A stretch of DNA of 20,056 nt from Peptococcaceae bacterium (GCA_013336365.1 JAAXTT010000015.1:1-20056); one strand, 5' to 3'; shown: positions 1 through 7,519, counted from the stretch's first letter. Numbers and translations: made by a program. Notes: generated from the sequence alone by a model not told the origin.

Positions 1-1
1 T

Positions 2-2554
2 CCCGGTACAGATCCGAGTATTTTGTGGACTGCGGCAGGAATGGTACCTTTAAAGCAGTATTATACCGGTGCGGCGACCCCACCTTCTACAAGAATTACT
101 ACCTGTCAGAAGTGCATTCGTACTCCCGATATTGAATCAGTTGGCAGAACAGCCAGGCATCACACATTTTTTGAGATGCTGGGCAATTTCTCTTTTGGTG
201 ACTATTTCAAAGAGGAAGCAATTAACTGGGCTTGGGAATACCTTATTGACTATCTTGAGTTGCCGGCTGAAAAGCTGTATGCAACTATTTATACCGATGA
301 TAATGAAGCTTTTGACCATTGGAACAAGGTAATAGGCATACCGGAGGAACGCATAGTTCGCTTGGGCAAGGATACTAACTTCTGGGAGATTGGGGTTGGA
401 CCCTGTGGTCCCTGCTCAGAAATCTATATGGATTTAGGTGAGGCAAGGGGCTGTGGTGCAGAGGATTGCAAGCCCGGCTGTGAATGTGATAGATTTTTAG
501 AAATTTGGAATTTAGTATTTATTCAATTTTTCAAGGATGAAAATGGTCAATATACTCCCTTAGAAAGTAAGGGTATTGATACAGGACTTGGGCTGGAAAG
601 AGTTGCCTCAATTCTGCAAAATGTGAACAGCAACTTTGACACCGATATTTTTAGGGAAATAATGGATTTTACAGCAGAACAGGCCGGAGTTTCATATGGC
701 AATAATCCGGAGGTGGATCTGGCTTTAAAGGTGATTGCAGACCATTGCAGAGCAGTTACCTTTGCTGTTTCCGATGGTGCATTGCCTTCAAATGAGGGCA
801 GGGGCTATGTTATTCGTAGATTATTGCGCCGTGCTGTTCGTTTTGGCAGAACCCTAAATATTGAAAAGCCATTTTTATACCAGTTGGCAGGTGCAGTGAT
901 AAAGCAGGTAGCTGAGGCATATCCTGATTTGGTTGATAATAAGGAGCGCATAATAAAGGTTATTCGTATTGAAGAGGAAAGATTCGGAGAAACTCTTGCT
1001 CAAGGGACTGATATGCTTAATAAGATGATTTTAGAGGCGAAGGTAGCCGGTAATAGGTTAATTAGCGGTAGAGATGCATTTAAGCTCTATGATACCTATG
1101 GTTTTCCTCTGGAATTGACTGTTGAAATGACCAGGGAAGAGGATATGGATGTAGATCAGGCCGGTTTTAAAGAGGCAATGGAAGAGCAGAGGAACAGAGC
1201 ACGTACAGCAAGACAGGATACTAATTATATTTCTGAAAAGGAAGTACTTTATAAGTCAGTGCGCAAGCAAACCGGAGATAGCGATTTTATCGGCTATCAG
1301 AAGCTACAGGCCAAGGCAAAGGTTCTTTCTTTGGTAAAGGAAGGCGTAGAGGCAGAGGTTGCAGTTGCCGGTGAGGAAATAGAGTTTGTATTGGATGTTA
1401 CTCCCTGCTATGCAGAATCAGGCGGTCAGGTAACAGATTATGCAAGGATTAGCCAGGATGATTTGGAAATAGAAGTTTATGATGTTTATAAGCCAATTGA
1501 AGGCGTATTTGTACACAAGGGCCGGATTCTAAAGGGTCAGCTTAAGGTTGGAAATTCTATCGATATTCAAGTGGATATTGACAGGCGACATTCCATTGCC
1601 AGAAATCACTCTGCCACCCATTTGCTCCATAAAGCACTAAGGGAAACCTTAGGCGAGCACGTCAATCAAGGAGGTTCCTTGGTTGAGCCGGACAGATTAC
1701 GCTTCGATTTTTCGCATTTTACCGCGGTATCCGGTTTAGAACTAAAAAGCATTGAAGAAATTGTAAATAGTGCAATTCTGTCAAATCTGCCGGTGATTAT
1801 TCAGGAAATGACCATGGCAGAGGCAAAAAGCACAGGAGCCGCTGCACTTTTTGGTGAAAAGTATGGTGATATAGTCAGAGTAGTTAAAATGGGTGATTTC
1901 AGCACAGAGCTTTGTGGAGGAACTCATATAAATAATACCGCGGAGATTGGTTTATTTAAGATTACCGGTGAAAGCTCAGTAGGCGCAGGGACTAGGAGAA
2001 TAGAGGCAGTTACGGGCAGGGGTGTTATCGATTATCTTAACAGCAGGAATGAGCTGCTTTCAGAAATTGCCCAGATTACTAAGGTTGTGCCCAGTGAGGT
2101 TGTCCAAAGAGTTGAGGTTATGGTAAGAGATATAAAGGATTTGGAAAATGAGGTGGAGGTTCTTAGCTCAAAGCTTGCCAAGTTTGAAGTTCAGAATCTC
2201 ATGAATCAGGTTATCCAGGTCAAAGGAATCAAGTTTATTTCTGCAAGGGTATCCTCACCGGATATGGATAGCTTGAGGGAAATGACGGATTTAATCAGAG
2301 ACAAGCTAGGTTCATCAGTGGTAGTGCTTGGTAGCATTGTAGATGAGCGGGTAAATTTGGTTGCTACAGTAACTCCGGATTTGATTGGGAGAGGTCTCCA
2401 TGCAGGAAAATTAATCAAGGAGGTTGTTGCTGTAGTTGGCGGCGGCGGCGGTGGTAAGCCTGAGATTGCTCAAGCCGGGGGCAAGGACCCTTCTCGATTG
2501 CAGGAAGCCTTGGATAAGGCACAAAAGGTCGTAGAGGGACAGATTAAGGATTAG
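2..2554 (+). CDS. alaS: Alanyl-tRNA synthetase, 5' end outside the window
   Basis: Class II aminoacyl-tRNA synthetase that charges tRNA-Ala with alanine in the cytoplasm and hydrolyses mischarged Ser/Gly-tRNA-Ala. The frame is open from base 2, and PGTDPSILWTAAGMVPLK matches the family's early DPTLLFTNAGM region. The apparent TTG at 23 is therefore internal, and roughly 25-30 N-terminal residues lie upstream. Counting from base 23: class II motif HHTFFEMLGNFSFGDYF about residues 46-62; a Cys-rich insert (CGAEDCKPGCEC) about 144-155; editing-domain zinc ligands H529, H533 (HSATH), C631 and H635 (CGGTH); and a C-terminal DHHA1 domain with a poly-glycine run and KPEIAQAGGKDP near the end. The frame is intact. 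It heads the conserved alaS-ireB-ruvX-yrzB order of Bacillota. Identity is certain; only the start is missing. Confidence 0.98.
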   Translation, partial: PGTDPSILWTAAGMVPLKQYYTGAATPPSTRITTCQKCIRTPDIESVGRTARHHTFFEMLGNFSFGDYFKEEAINWAWEYLIDYLELPAEKLYATIYTDDNEAFDHWNKVIGIPEERIVRLGKDTNFWEIGVGPCGPCSEIYMDLGEARGCGAEDCKPGCECDRFLEIWNLVFIQFFKDENGQYTPLESKGIDTGLGLERVASILQNVNSNFDTDIFREIMDFTAEQAGVSYGNNPEVDLALKVIADHCRAVTFAVSDGALPSNEGRGYVIRRLLRRAVRFGRTLNIEKPFLYQLAGAVIKQVAEAYPDLVDNKERIIKVIRIEEERFGETLAQGTDMLNKMILEAKVAGNRLISGRDAFKLYDTYGFPLELTVEMTREEDMDVDQAGFKEAMEEQRNRARTARQDTNYISEKEVLYKSVRKQTGDSDFIGYQKLQAKAKVLSLVKEGVEAEVAVAGEEIEFVLDVTPCYAESGGQVTDYARISQDDLEIEVYDVYKPIEGVFVHKGRILKGQLKVGNSIDIQVDIDRRHSIARNHSATHLLHKALRETLGEHVNQGGSLVEPDRLRFDFSHFTAVSGLELKSIEEIVNSAILSNLPVIIQEMTMAEAKSTGAAALFGEKYGDIVRVVKMGDFSTELCGGTHINNTAEIGLFKITGESSVGAGTRRIEAVTGRGVIDYLNSRNELLSEIAQITKVVPSEVVQRVEVMVRDIKDLENEVEVLSSKLAKFEVQNLMNQVIQVKGIKFISARVSSPDMDSLREMTDLIRDKLGSSVVVLGSIVDERVNLVATVTPDLIGRGLHAGKLIKEVVAVVGGGGGGKPEIAQAGGKDPSRLQEALDKAQKVVEGQIKD

Positions 2555-2649
2555 ATTAAAGGATTTTTCCATAAAAAAACAGGAAATATTTCATTTATCA
2601 AGAACATAATACCTAGGGTTGTTGATATTAATGCTAGGGGGTGGGAGCT

Positions 2650-2925
2650 GTGACTAGGGAAAAGGATTCCCTTGAGGAAACCATGATGTTTAAGGTCCAG
2701 GTTGAGGATGAGAATCAGCCTAGGGACATACTTTTTTCAGTTTATTCGTCTATGAAGGAAAGGGGTTATAACCCCATAAGTCAGTTGGTTGGCTATCTCT
2801 TGTCCGGTGACCCGGCCTATATAACCAGCCACAATAATGCCAGAAGCATGATCAGAAGATTGGAAAGAGATGAGCTCTTGGAAGAAGTATTAAAAAAATA
2901 TCTCGAAATAAAGCCCTGTGATTGA
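2650..2925 (+). CDS. ireB: IreB family regulatory phosphoprotein (UPF0297, YrzL)
   Basis: Small cytoplasmic protein of the IreB/YrzL (UPF0297) family. In Enterococcus the homologue is a substrate of the PASTA Ser/Thr kinase IreK and affects cephalosporin resistance. The signature GYNPISQLVGYLLSGDPAYI followed by RxLERDELLEEVLKKYL is fully present. I chose GTG 2650 (91 aa) over GTG 2641 because the Shine-Dalgarno AGGGGGTG at 2636-2643 overlaps 2641 and is 6 nt from 2650. Thr11 in EETMMF aligns with one of the two phospho-threonines of the enterococcal protein; the position of the other seems to be Leu here, with Ser7 close by. It lies 95 nt after alaS, in conserved synteny. Family assignment is firm; phosphorylation here is inferred. 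Confidence 0.93.
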   Translation: MTREKDSLEETMMFKVQVEDENQPRDILFSVYSSMKERGYNPISQLVGYLLSGDPAYITSHNNARSMIRRLERDELLEEVLKKYLEIKPCD

Positions 2926-2935
2926 TGCAGGGCTT
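2911..2935 (+). terminator. GC-rich hairpin spanning the ireB stop codon (weak terminator or attenuator)
   Basis: A perfect 8-bp stem, AAGCCCTG (2911-2918) with CAGGGCTT (2928-2935), encloses a 9-nt loop containing the ireB TGA stop. What follows is AGTTATTTGCATTTT rather than a continuous T run, so it is at best a weak intrinsic terminator. It could also act as a 3'-end stabiliser or an attenuator before the inserted reductase gene. Confidence 0.4.
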
Positions 2936-2957
2936 AGTTATTTGCATTTTAGTATTT

Positions 2958-2980
2958 AAATTGTCAGTAAATGACAATTT
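2958..2980 (+). promoter_or_regulatory. Perfect dyad upstream of the aldo/keto reductase: operator or AT-rich terminator
   Basis: AAATTGTCA (2958-2966) and TGACAATTT (2972-2980) form a perfect 9-bp inverted repeat around a GTAAA spacer, 2 nt before the AAGGAG ribosome binding site of the next gene. The 3' arm runs into TTTTT (2978-2982), so it could form an AT-rich intrinsic terminator. As double-stranded DNA, TTGTCA-N5-TGACAA resembles a dimeric repressor site. The sequence cannot decide between these. It also covers the upstream ATG at 2971, which argues against that start. Confidence 0.45.
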
Positions 2981-2997
2981 TTAAGGAGTTAGCTGTT

Positions 2998-3945
2998 TTG
3001 GAGTACAGAGAACTTGGAAACACAGGAATTAATGTTTCCAGATTATGTTTTGGGTCCTTGACTATTGGTCCGCTTCAGGCCAATCTTTCTTTAGGAGAAG
3101 GGTCAAGAATTATAAAACATGCATTGGAACAAGGGATTAATTTTATTGATACGGCAGAATATTATAATAATTACCGAATAATCAAAGAGGGGATTTCTGA
3201 TTATAAAAACAAGGTGGTTATTGCTTCAAAATCTTATGCTTACAGCAGTCAAGATATGAGAAAAAGTATTGAAAAAGCACTTGTAGGAATTGACCGTGAT
3301 TACATTGATATTTTTCTTCTTCATGAACAAGAAAGTGAATTGACAATCAGAGGTCACTGGGAGGCAGCAGAAGCGCTTTTTAGGGCAAGGGAAGAAGGGC
3401 TTGTCAGAGCAGTTGGAATATCGACCCATTCAGTGGCTGCAGTAAAGGCGGCTTCAGAGATATGGAGATTTGACATTATTCACCCATTACTAAATATAAA
3501 GGGAATTGGGATAATGGATGGCTCTCCGGATGATATGAAAGAGGCTATCCAAGATGCAGTAGGGGCAGGAAAGGGTATATATTCCATGAAGGCTCTTGGT
3601 GGTGGGAATTTAATCAGCCAAAAAGAACGGGCAATTAATTACATACTTTCAATAAATGAGATATCCTCTATTGCGGTAGGGATGCAAAGTATTTCAGAGG
3701 TTGATTACAATACTGCGTTTTTCCAAGGCAGAGAGATACCTGCTGAGGTTGAAGAGGCTGTAGCCAGGCAAAATAGGTATCTTCATATTGAAGACTGGTG
3801 TCAAGGCTGTGGCAGCTGTGTTTTAAGGTGCAAGCAGGGAGCATTGACCCTTGTTGCCGGTAAAGCAGTTGTAGATCATTTCCTATGCAGGCTTTGCGGC
3901 TATTGTGCTCCGGAATGTAGAGATATGTGTATTAAAATTATTTAA
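2998..3945 (+). CDS. Aldo/keto reductase with C-terminal 2[4Fe-4S] ferredoxin domain
   Basis: NADPH-type aldo/keto reductase TIM barrel (about residues 1-255) fused to a bacterial 2[4Fe-4S] ferredoxin domain. I place the start at TTG 2998 (315 aa): AAGGAG at 2983-2988 is 9 nt upstream and the protein then begins MEYRELGNTG, the usual family start. ATG 2971 lies inside an inverted repeat and lacks such a site. The catalytic tetrad is visible: D51 and Y56 (DTAEYY), K78 (ASKSY) and H109 (FLLHE). The cluster ligands are C268/C271/C274/C278 and C297/C300/C303/C307, plus an extra C311. Such fusions are common in anaerobes, but substrates are mostly unknown. The gene interrupts the usual ireB-ruvX adjacency and has its own dyad upstream, suggesting an insertion with its own control. 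Family is sure; substrate is unknown. Confidence 0.9.
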   Translation: MEYRELGNTGINVSRLCFGSLTIGPLQANLSLGEGSRIIKHALEQGINFIDTAEYYNNYRIIKEGISDYKNKVVIASKSYAYSSQDMRKSIEKALVGIDRDYIDIFLLHEQESELTIRGHWEAAEALFRAREEGLVRAVGISTHSVAAVKAASEIWRFDIIHPLLNIKGIGIMDGSPDDMKEAIQDAVGAGKGIYSMKALGGGNLISQKERAINYILSINEISSIAVGMQSISEVDYNTAFFQGREIPAEVEEAVARQNRYLHIEDWCQGCGSCVLRCKQGALTLVAGKAVVDHFLCRLCGYCAPECRDMCIKII

Positions 3946-3982
3946 TATTATCTGGTAATTATAGATAAATGGGGATTAGATT

Positions 3983-4411
3983 ATGAGAATAATGGGTTTG
4001 GATCTGGGGGATAAGACTATAGGCATAGCAGTCAGTGATCCCATGGGCTGGACTGCTCAGTCAGTAGAGGTTATAAGACGAGGGGAAGGCCGTAAGAAGG
4101 AAGTAGCGAGATTGGGTGAACTTATCAAACATTATGAGGTTGAAATGATTTTGCTTGGTTTGCCTAAAAACATGAATGGAACATTGGGAGAACGGGGTCA
4201 TAAATCATTAGAGTATTCAGAATTTATCAAAAAAAAATTTAATTTACCGGTGGAAATGTGGGACGAAAGACTAAGCACTGTTTCTGCTGAAAGAATACTT
4301 TTGGAAGCAGACATGAGCAGGGGAAAAAGGAAGAAAATTATAGACAAAATGGCGGCTGCAGTAATATTACAGGGATATCTTGATTTCAGGGCTAATAATC
4401 CGAAAATATAA
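3983..4411 (+). CDS. ruvX: RuvX/YqgF family putative pre-16S rRNA nuclease (Holliday-junction-resolvase fold)
   Basis: Small RNase H-fold nuclease of the YqgF/RuvX family (142 aa, normal length). E. coli YqgF processes the 5' end of pre-16S rRNA; other members were proposed to resolve Holliday junctions. The N-terminal strand MGLDLGDKTIGIAVSD gives acidic residue D7. Further conserved blocks are LGLPKNMNGT (58-67), WDERLST with E95, and DKMAA with D121, together forming the expected acidic centre. The ATG has only a weak upstream GGGGA (3971-3975). It follows the aldo/keto reductase by 37 nt and precedes the DUF1292 gene, as yrrK precedes yrzB in Bacillus. Family assignment is firm; which nuclease role dominates is not visible. 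Confidence 0.94.
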   Translation: MRIMGLDLGDKTIGIAVSDPMGWTAQSVEVIRRGEGRKKEVARLGELIKHYEVEMILLGLPKNMNGTLGERGHKSLEYSEFIKKKFNLPVEMWDERLSTVSAERILLEADMSRGKRKKIIDKMAAAVILQGYLDFRANNPKI

Positions 4412-4432
4412 AAATACTATTTCCGGGTTTTA

Positions 4433-4461
4433 TTGACAATTAATTATTGAAAGGATAAAAT
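4433..4461 (+). promoter_or_regulatory. Predicted sigma-A promoter for the DUF1292 gene
   Basis: A perfect -35 box TTGACA (4433-4438), a 17-nt spacer and TAAAAT (4456-4461) as -10, one base off consensus. Transcription would start near 4468, giving a leader of about 29 nt before ATG 4497. This implies an internal promoter that can uncouple the DUF1292 gene from alaS-ruvX transcription. Confidence 0.75.
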
Positions 4462-4496
4462 AATCTGACTTTATATTATGATTAGAGGTGAGGCAT

Positions 4497-4814
4497 ATGA
4501 CACAGGAGCATGACAATAGCTGTGATTGTGGGGAATGTGAAGAAATTATCACTCTTATTGATGATAATGGGGAGGAAAAGGATTTTACCGTTATAGATAT
4601 TATTGAGTTGGACGGTTCTGAGTATGCTATTTTACTGCCGGTGGAGACTGATGAATCTGAGGATGAAGATTCTGAGGAGGCAATTATTCTTAAGTTCACT
4701 CAGGATGAAGATGGAGAAGATGTGTTGGTAGACATAGAGGATGACGAAGAGTGGGAAAAGGTGGCAGATACCTGGGAGGACATGCTGGCAAAGGAAGAAT
4801 CAGAAGAATCCTAA
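4497..4814 (+). CDS. DUF1292 family acidic protein (YrzB-like)
   Basis: A 105-aa, extremely acidic cytoplasmic protein of the DUF1292/YrzB family, whose function is unknown. The central block ITLIDDNGEEKDFTVIDIIE followed by EYAILLPVE is the family signature. The C-terminal half is rich in Asp/Glu, ending EEWEKVADTWEDML. I chose ATG 4497 over GTG 4488 because the GAGGTG Shine-Dalgarno (4485-4490) overlaps the latter. The N-terminus holds a CxCxxC cluster (C9, C11, C14; CDCGEC) that could bind metal. Its near-consensus promoter and strong terminator suggest a separate, well-expressed transcript. Synteny with ruvX upstream and mltG downstream matches Bacillota. Family is firm, role unknown. Confidence 0.9.
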   Translation: MTQEHDNSCDCGECEEIITLIDDNGEEKDFTVIDIIELDGSEYAILLPVETDESEDEDSEEAIILKFTQDEDGEDVLVDIEDDEEWEKVADTWEDMLAKEESEES

Positions 4815-4828
4815 AATTTAACCCTCAG

Positions 4829-4847
4829 GAAACCTTTAATAGGTTTC
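4829..4847 (+). repeat. Small inverted repeat downstream of the DUF1292 gene
   Basis: GAAACCT (4829-4835) pairs with AGGTTTC (4841-4847) across a TTAAT loop, 15 nt after the stop. Outer TTTAAC (4817-4822) and GTTAAA (4854-4859) could extend it with a wide interior loop. No T run follows, so it is probably an mRNA 3'-end structure ahead of the true terminator at 4876. Confidence 0.35.
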
Positions 4848-4875
4848 TAATAAGTTAAAATCCCACTAAATCAAT

Positions 4876-4920
4876 AAAAGTCGGCATAAGGAATATTTTC
4901 CCTATCCGACTTTTTCTTTT
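4876..4920 (+). terminator. Strong intrinsic terminator ending the alaS-DUF1292 block
   Basis: AAAAGTCGG (4876-4884) pairs with CCGACTTTT (4906-4914). With one bulged C (4885) and one mismatch, the stem continues through ATA/TAT and GGAA/TTCC to a 4-nt loop at 4894-4897. A T-rich tail (TTTTTCTTTTTC) follows. Confidence 0.85.
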
Positions 4921-4977
4921 TCAGATATAAGAGAATAAATGCCAGTAACTATGGGGTCAGATTAAGATATGTCCCGG

Positions 4978-5006
4978 TTGAAGCAGATAATAATTAAGGG
5001 TATAAT
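4978..5006 (+). promoter_or_regulatory. Predicted sigma-A promoter for mltG-trhP-ferredoxin-fmdB
   Basis: TTGAAG (4978-4983), a 17-nt spacer, then a perfect TATAAT (5001-5006). The start would fall near 5013, leaving about 19 nt before the mltG ATG, with AGGTG (5023-5027) as ribosome binding site. It sits just after the preceding terminator, so it is likely the main promoter of this operon. Confidence 0.75.
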
Positions 5007-5031
5007 TATAAAAAAATAGGTTAGGTGTATA

Positions 5032-6048
5032 ATGAAAAGGACTCTTACCCCAGGGAAATATTTAATTACTGGTATTACTGTTATGGCAGTATTTTTTATC
5101 TTTTTCTATGTTAAGGTACAGCTTTCTGCAATTGATAAGGTAGACAAGGCAAAGGAAATCAGTTTTAATGTTCCGGAAAACTCCAGCTGCAGTGAGATAA
5201 GTGAAAGTCTTTATAAAGTAGGGCTGGTAAGAGGTCCGGACTTAATGAATTTTTATTCCAGGTTTTATAATCTGGATAATTTGCTGAAACCGGGTAAATA
5301 TAAATTAAGAACCAGTCAATCGATACCTGAAATTGTTGGCATCTTAGTCAAGGGGTCAAATGATTTGAGAATTTTCACAATACCGGAGGGCTATACTCTT
5401 TCTCAGATTATAGATTTGTTGGTTAAGCAAGGCCTGGCAGATGAAAATCTTTTGAAGATTGCTTTGAAAAACAGTAGGGGGTACGATTTTCCTTTTATAA
5501 AAAATATACCGAGGGATATTACTCTTGAGGGCTATTTATTCCCAGATACCTATCACATTGGTTCAGATACTACTGAGGAACAAATAGTTGCTATGATGCT
5601 TAACAGGTTTCAGGTTGAAATGACGAAGCTTGATTTTATTAACAAGGCTGCAGGAAGAAATCTTGATCTGCACCAGGCAGTTACCATAGCCTCTTTGATA
5701 GAGGGTGAAGCATTGATTGATAAAGAAAGACCGGTTATTGCAAGTGTTATCTTCAATAGGCTGAAAATTAATATGCCTCTGCAGATTGATGCAACGGTCA
5801 AGTATGCTTTGGGCGGTAATAAAACAAAGATTTATTACCGAGACCTAAAGGTGGATTCGCCCTATAACACGTATTTAATCAGAGGATTGCCGCCCGGACC
5901 GATAAATTCACCCGGCAGCGTGTCTATGGACGCAGTTATAAATCCGGCAGTGACAGGCTATCTTTACTACGTTGCCAAAAATGATGGTTCACACGCATTT
6001 TCCAGCTCCTTACAAGAGCACAATAATAATATTTCCAGGTACCAATAG
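5032..6048 (+). CDS. mltG: Endolytic murein transglycosylase MltG (YceG-like)
   Basis: Membrane-anchored lytic transglycosylase that cleaves nascent peptidoglycan glycan strands and is thought to end their polymerisation. The 338-aa protein has a short basic N-terminus, one membrane helix (about residues 10-28), a LysM-like subdomain (about 42-110, containing the family LLKPGKYKL stretch) and the catalytic domain. The catalytic glutamate is E224 in TIASLIEGEA, followed by ERPVIASVIFNRL, MPLQIDATVKYAL and the C-terminal GLPPGPINSPG motif; all are present. Start ATG 5032 has AGGTG 4 nt upstream. It follows a terminator and has its own promoter. In Bacillus the homologue (yrrL) occupies the same place before the U32 protease genes. 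Length and motifs indicate an intact, active enzyme. Confidence 0.96.
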   Translation: MKRTLTPGKYLITGITVMAVFFIFFYVKVQLSAIDKVDKAKEISFNVPENSSCSEISESLYKVGLVRGPDLMNFYSRFYNLDNLLKPGKYKLRTSQSIPEIVGILVKGSNDLRIFTIPEGYTLSQIIDLLVKQGLADENLLKIALKNSRGYDFPFIKNIPRDITLEGYLFPDTYHIGSDTTEEQIVAMMLNRFQVEMTKLDFINKAAGRNLDLHQAVTIASLIEGEALIDKERPVIASVIFNRLKINMPLQIDATVKYALGGNKTKIYYRDLKVDSPYNTYLIRGLPPGPINSPGSVSMDAVINPAVTGYLYYVAKNDGSHAFSSSLQEHNNNISRYQ

Positions 6049-6108
6049 TTATAATTATTGATATTCACTGAATTATGTATGCAAAATTCTACAGTTTGGA
6101 GTGAAATT

Positions 6109-7368
6109 ATGAAAATTCCTGAGTTATTAGCTCCAGCTGGTAATTTGGAGAAGTTAAAGGTTGCTATAGCTTACGGTGCTGATGCAGTTTATCTTGGTGG
6201 GCCAAAATATGGTCTGAGAATGAGAGCAGATAATTTTTCCCTGGCCGAGCTGTCCGAGGCTGTAACTTATGCTCATTCTAAAAAGGTAAAGGTCTATGTT
6301 GCGATAAATATTTTCGCCCATAATCATGATTTCGATGGACTATTGGAATATTTAGCAAAAATCAGTGATTTTGGGGTTGATGGAATAATTGCGGCAGATC
6401 CGGGAGTAATTAGTTTCATTAGGAAAAATTTCCCAAACCTAAAAATACACCTAAGTACTCAAGCGAATACTACTAATAAGCATGCAGCGTCATTCTGGGA
6501 GGCTCAGGGAGTTTCCAGAATTGTACTGGCCAGAGAGCTTTCACTGGAAGAAATTACAGAGGTGAGGAAAAATACCGGGGCAGAGATAGAGGTTTTCGTC
6601 CACGGCGCCATGTGTATTGCTTACTCGGGACGTTGCTTGCTTAGTAAATATATGACCGGAAGGGATGCAAACCAAGGAGATTGTGCTCAATCCTGTCGAT
6701 GGAGATATGCCTTGATGGAGGAGGAAAGACCTGGACAGTATTTTCCGGTCTCCCAAGATGAAAGAGGTACCTATATTCTAAGCTCTCGTGATTTGTGTCT
6801 TTTAGAATTTATACCTGATTTAGCCAAGGCCGGTGTGGATAGCTTTAAAATTGAGGGCCGGGTTAAAAGTGTTCATTATGTAGCTACTGTTGTAAAAATA
6901 TATCGAGACGCACTTGATAATTATGGCAGGGAAAGAGATGACTTCTCTATTGTTGCCGAATGGCTTAATGAATTAGGTAAAGTAAGCAATAGGGAATATA
7001 CCACCGGTTTTTTATCAGGAGGCTCTTCTTTGGCGGGGCATGGTGACGTAGAGGGCATATATCACAAGGATTGCACCTTTGTTGGGATGGTAACCGGGTA
7101 CAATCATAAGGAAAGAATGCTGGAGGTCCAGCAGCGTAATCGCTTCTTCAATAATGAAGAATTGGAGGCGATGGTCCCCAAAGACTCAAACAAGATAGTT
7201 AGAATACAAGGTATGTACGATGATAAGGGTCAGCTGATTGAGGATGCACCCCATCCTTGTCAGACAGTATTTATTCCTTATGATCAAGAGCTTCCGGAGT
7301 ATACAATGCTTAGAAGGGTTGAAGACAAAAAAGTCTTTAAGCGGGCCGGGAATAATGAGAGTAGTTGA
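6109..7368 (+). CDS. trhP: U32 family protein, probable tRNA 5-hydroxyuridine synthesis protein TrhP
   Basis: Member of peptidase family U32, closest by recall to E. coli YegQ/TrhP and B. subtilis YrrN/YrrO, which install 5-hydroxyuridine at tRNA position 34 using prephenate-dependent chemistry and an iron-sulfur cluster. I start it at ATG 6109 (419 aa; GGAGTG at 6098-6103), giving MKIPELLAPAGNLEKL, the family N-terminus. TTG/ATT-type openings further upstream add residues with no family match. Characteristic segments are GADAVYLGGPKYGLRMRA, STQANTTNKHAASFWE, and the cysteine block VHGAMCIAYSGRCLLSKYM with GDCAQSCRWRY, the likely cluster ligands. It follows mltG by 60 nt. A trmR-like methyltransferase, found beside these genes in Bacillus, is absent here. 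U32 assignment is firm; the tRNA role is inferred from the subfamily. Confidence 0.88.
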   Translation: MKIPELLAPAGNLEKLKVAIAYGADAVYLGGPKYGLRMRADNFSLAELSEAVTYAHSKKVKVYVAINIFAHNHDFDGLLEYLAKISDFGVDGIIAADPGVISFIRKNFPNLKIHLSTQANTTNKHAASFWEAQGVSRIVLARELSLEEITEVRKNTGAEIEVFVHGAMCIAYSGRCLLSKYMTGRDANQGDCAQSCRWRYALMEEERPGQYFPVSQDERGTYILSSRDLCLLEFIPDLAKAGVDSFKIEGRVKSVHYVATVVKIYRDALDNYGRERDDFSIVAEWLNELGKVSNREYTTGFLSGGSSLAGHGDVEGIYHKDCTFVGMVTGYNHKERMLEVQQRNRFFNNEELEAMVPKDSNKIVRIQGMYDDKGQLIEDAPHPCQTVFIPYDQELPEYTMLRRVEDKKVFKRAGNNESS

Positions 7369-7519
7369 GACACTGTGCAAGGGCTGTGGAAACTGTATAA
7401 GCATCTGTCCTCTGGGGGCCATGAAGCTTGAGCATGGTGTTGTTGTCATTGATCTTAAGAAATGTGACCAGTGTGAAGAGTGTGTATTTGTTTGTCCCCA
7501 TGGAGCAATAAGTGGTTAA
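7355..7519 (+). CDS. Small 2[4Fe-4S] ferredoxin overlapping trhP
   Basis: A 54-residue clostridial-type ferredoxin with two CxxCxxCxxxCP motifs: C8/C11/C14/C18 (CKGCGNCISICP) and C37/C40/C43/C47 (CDQCEECVFVCP). This predicts two low-potential [4Fe-4S] clusters and electron transfer in the cytoplasm. The start ATG 7355 lies inside the 3' end of trhP (14-nt overlap, different frame) without a clear Shine-Dalgarno, so translation is probably coupled to trhP. A longer frame from 7238 adds 39 residues with no ferredoxin features and is rejected. The overlap suggests the ferredoxin could serve the neighbouring Fe-S tRNA-modifying protein, but that is inference; it may instead be a general electron carrier. 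It is followed closely by an FmdB-type gene. Confidence 0.9.
   Translation: MRVVETLCKGCGNCISICPLGAMKLEHGVVVIDLKKCDQCEECVFVCPHGAISG

Noticed and set aside
2563..2589. Short inverted repeat (ATTTTTCC / GGAAATAT) between alaS and ireB as an alaS terminator
   Set aside because: Only 5-6 pairs hold, the loop is long and A-rich, and no T run follows.
7238..7354. N-terminal extension of the ferredoxin frame inside trhP
   Set aside because: The added 39 residues have no ferredoxin features and coincide with conserved trhP coding sequence in another frame.
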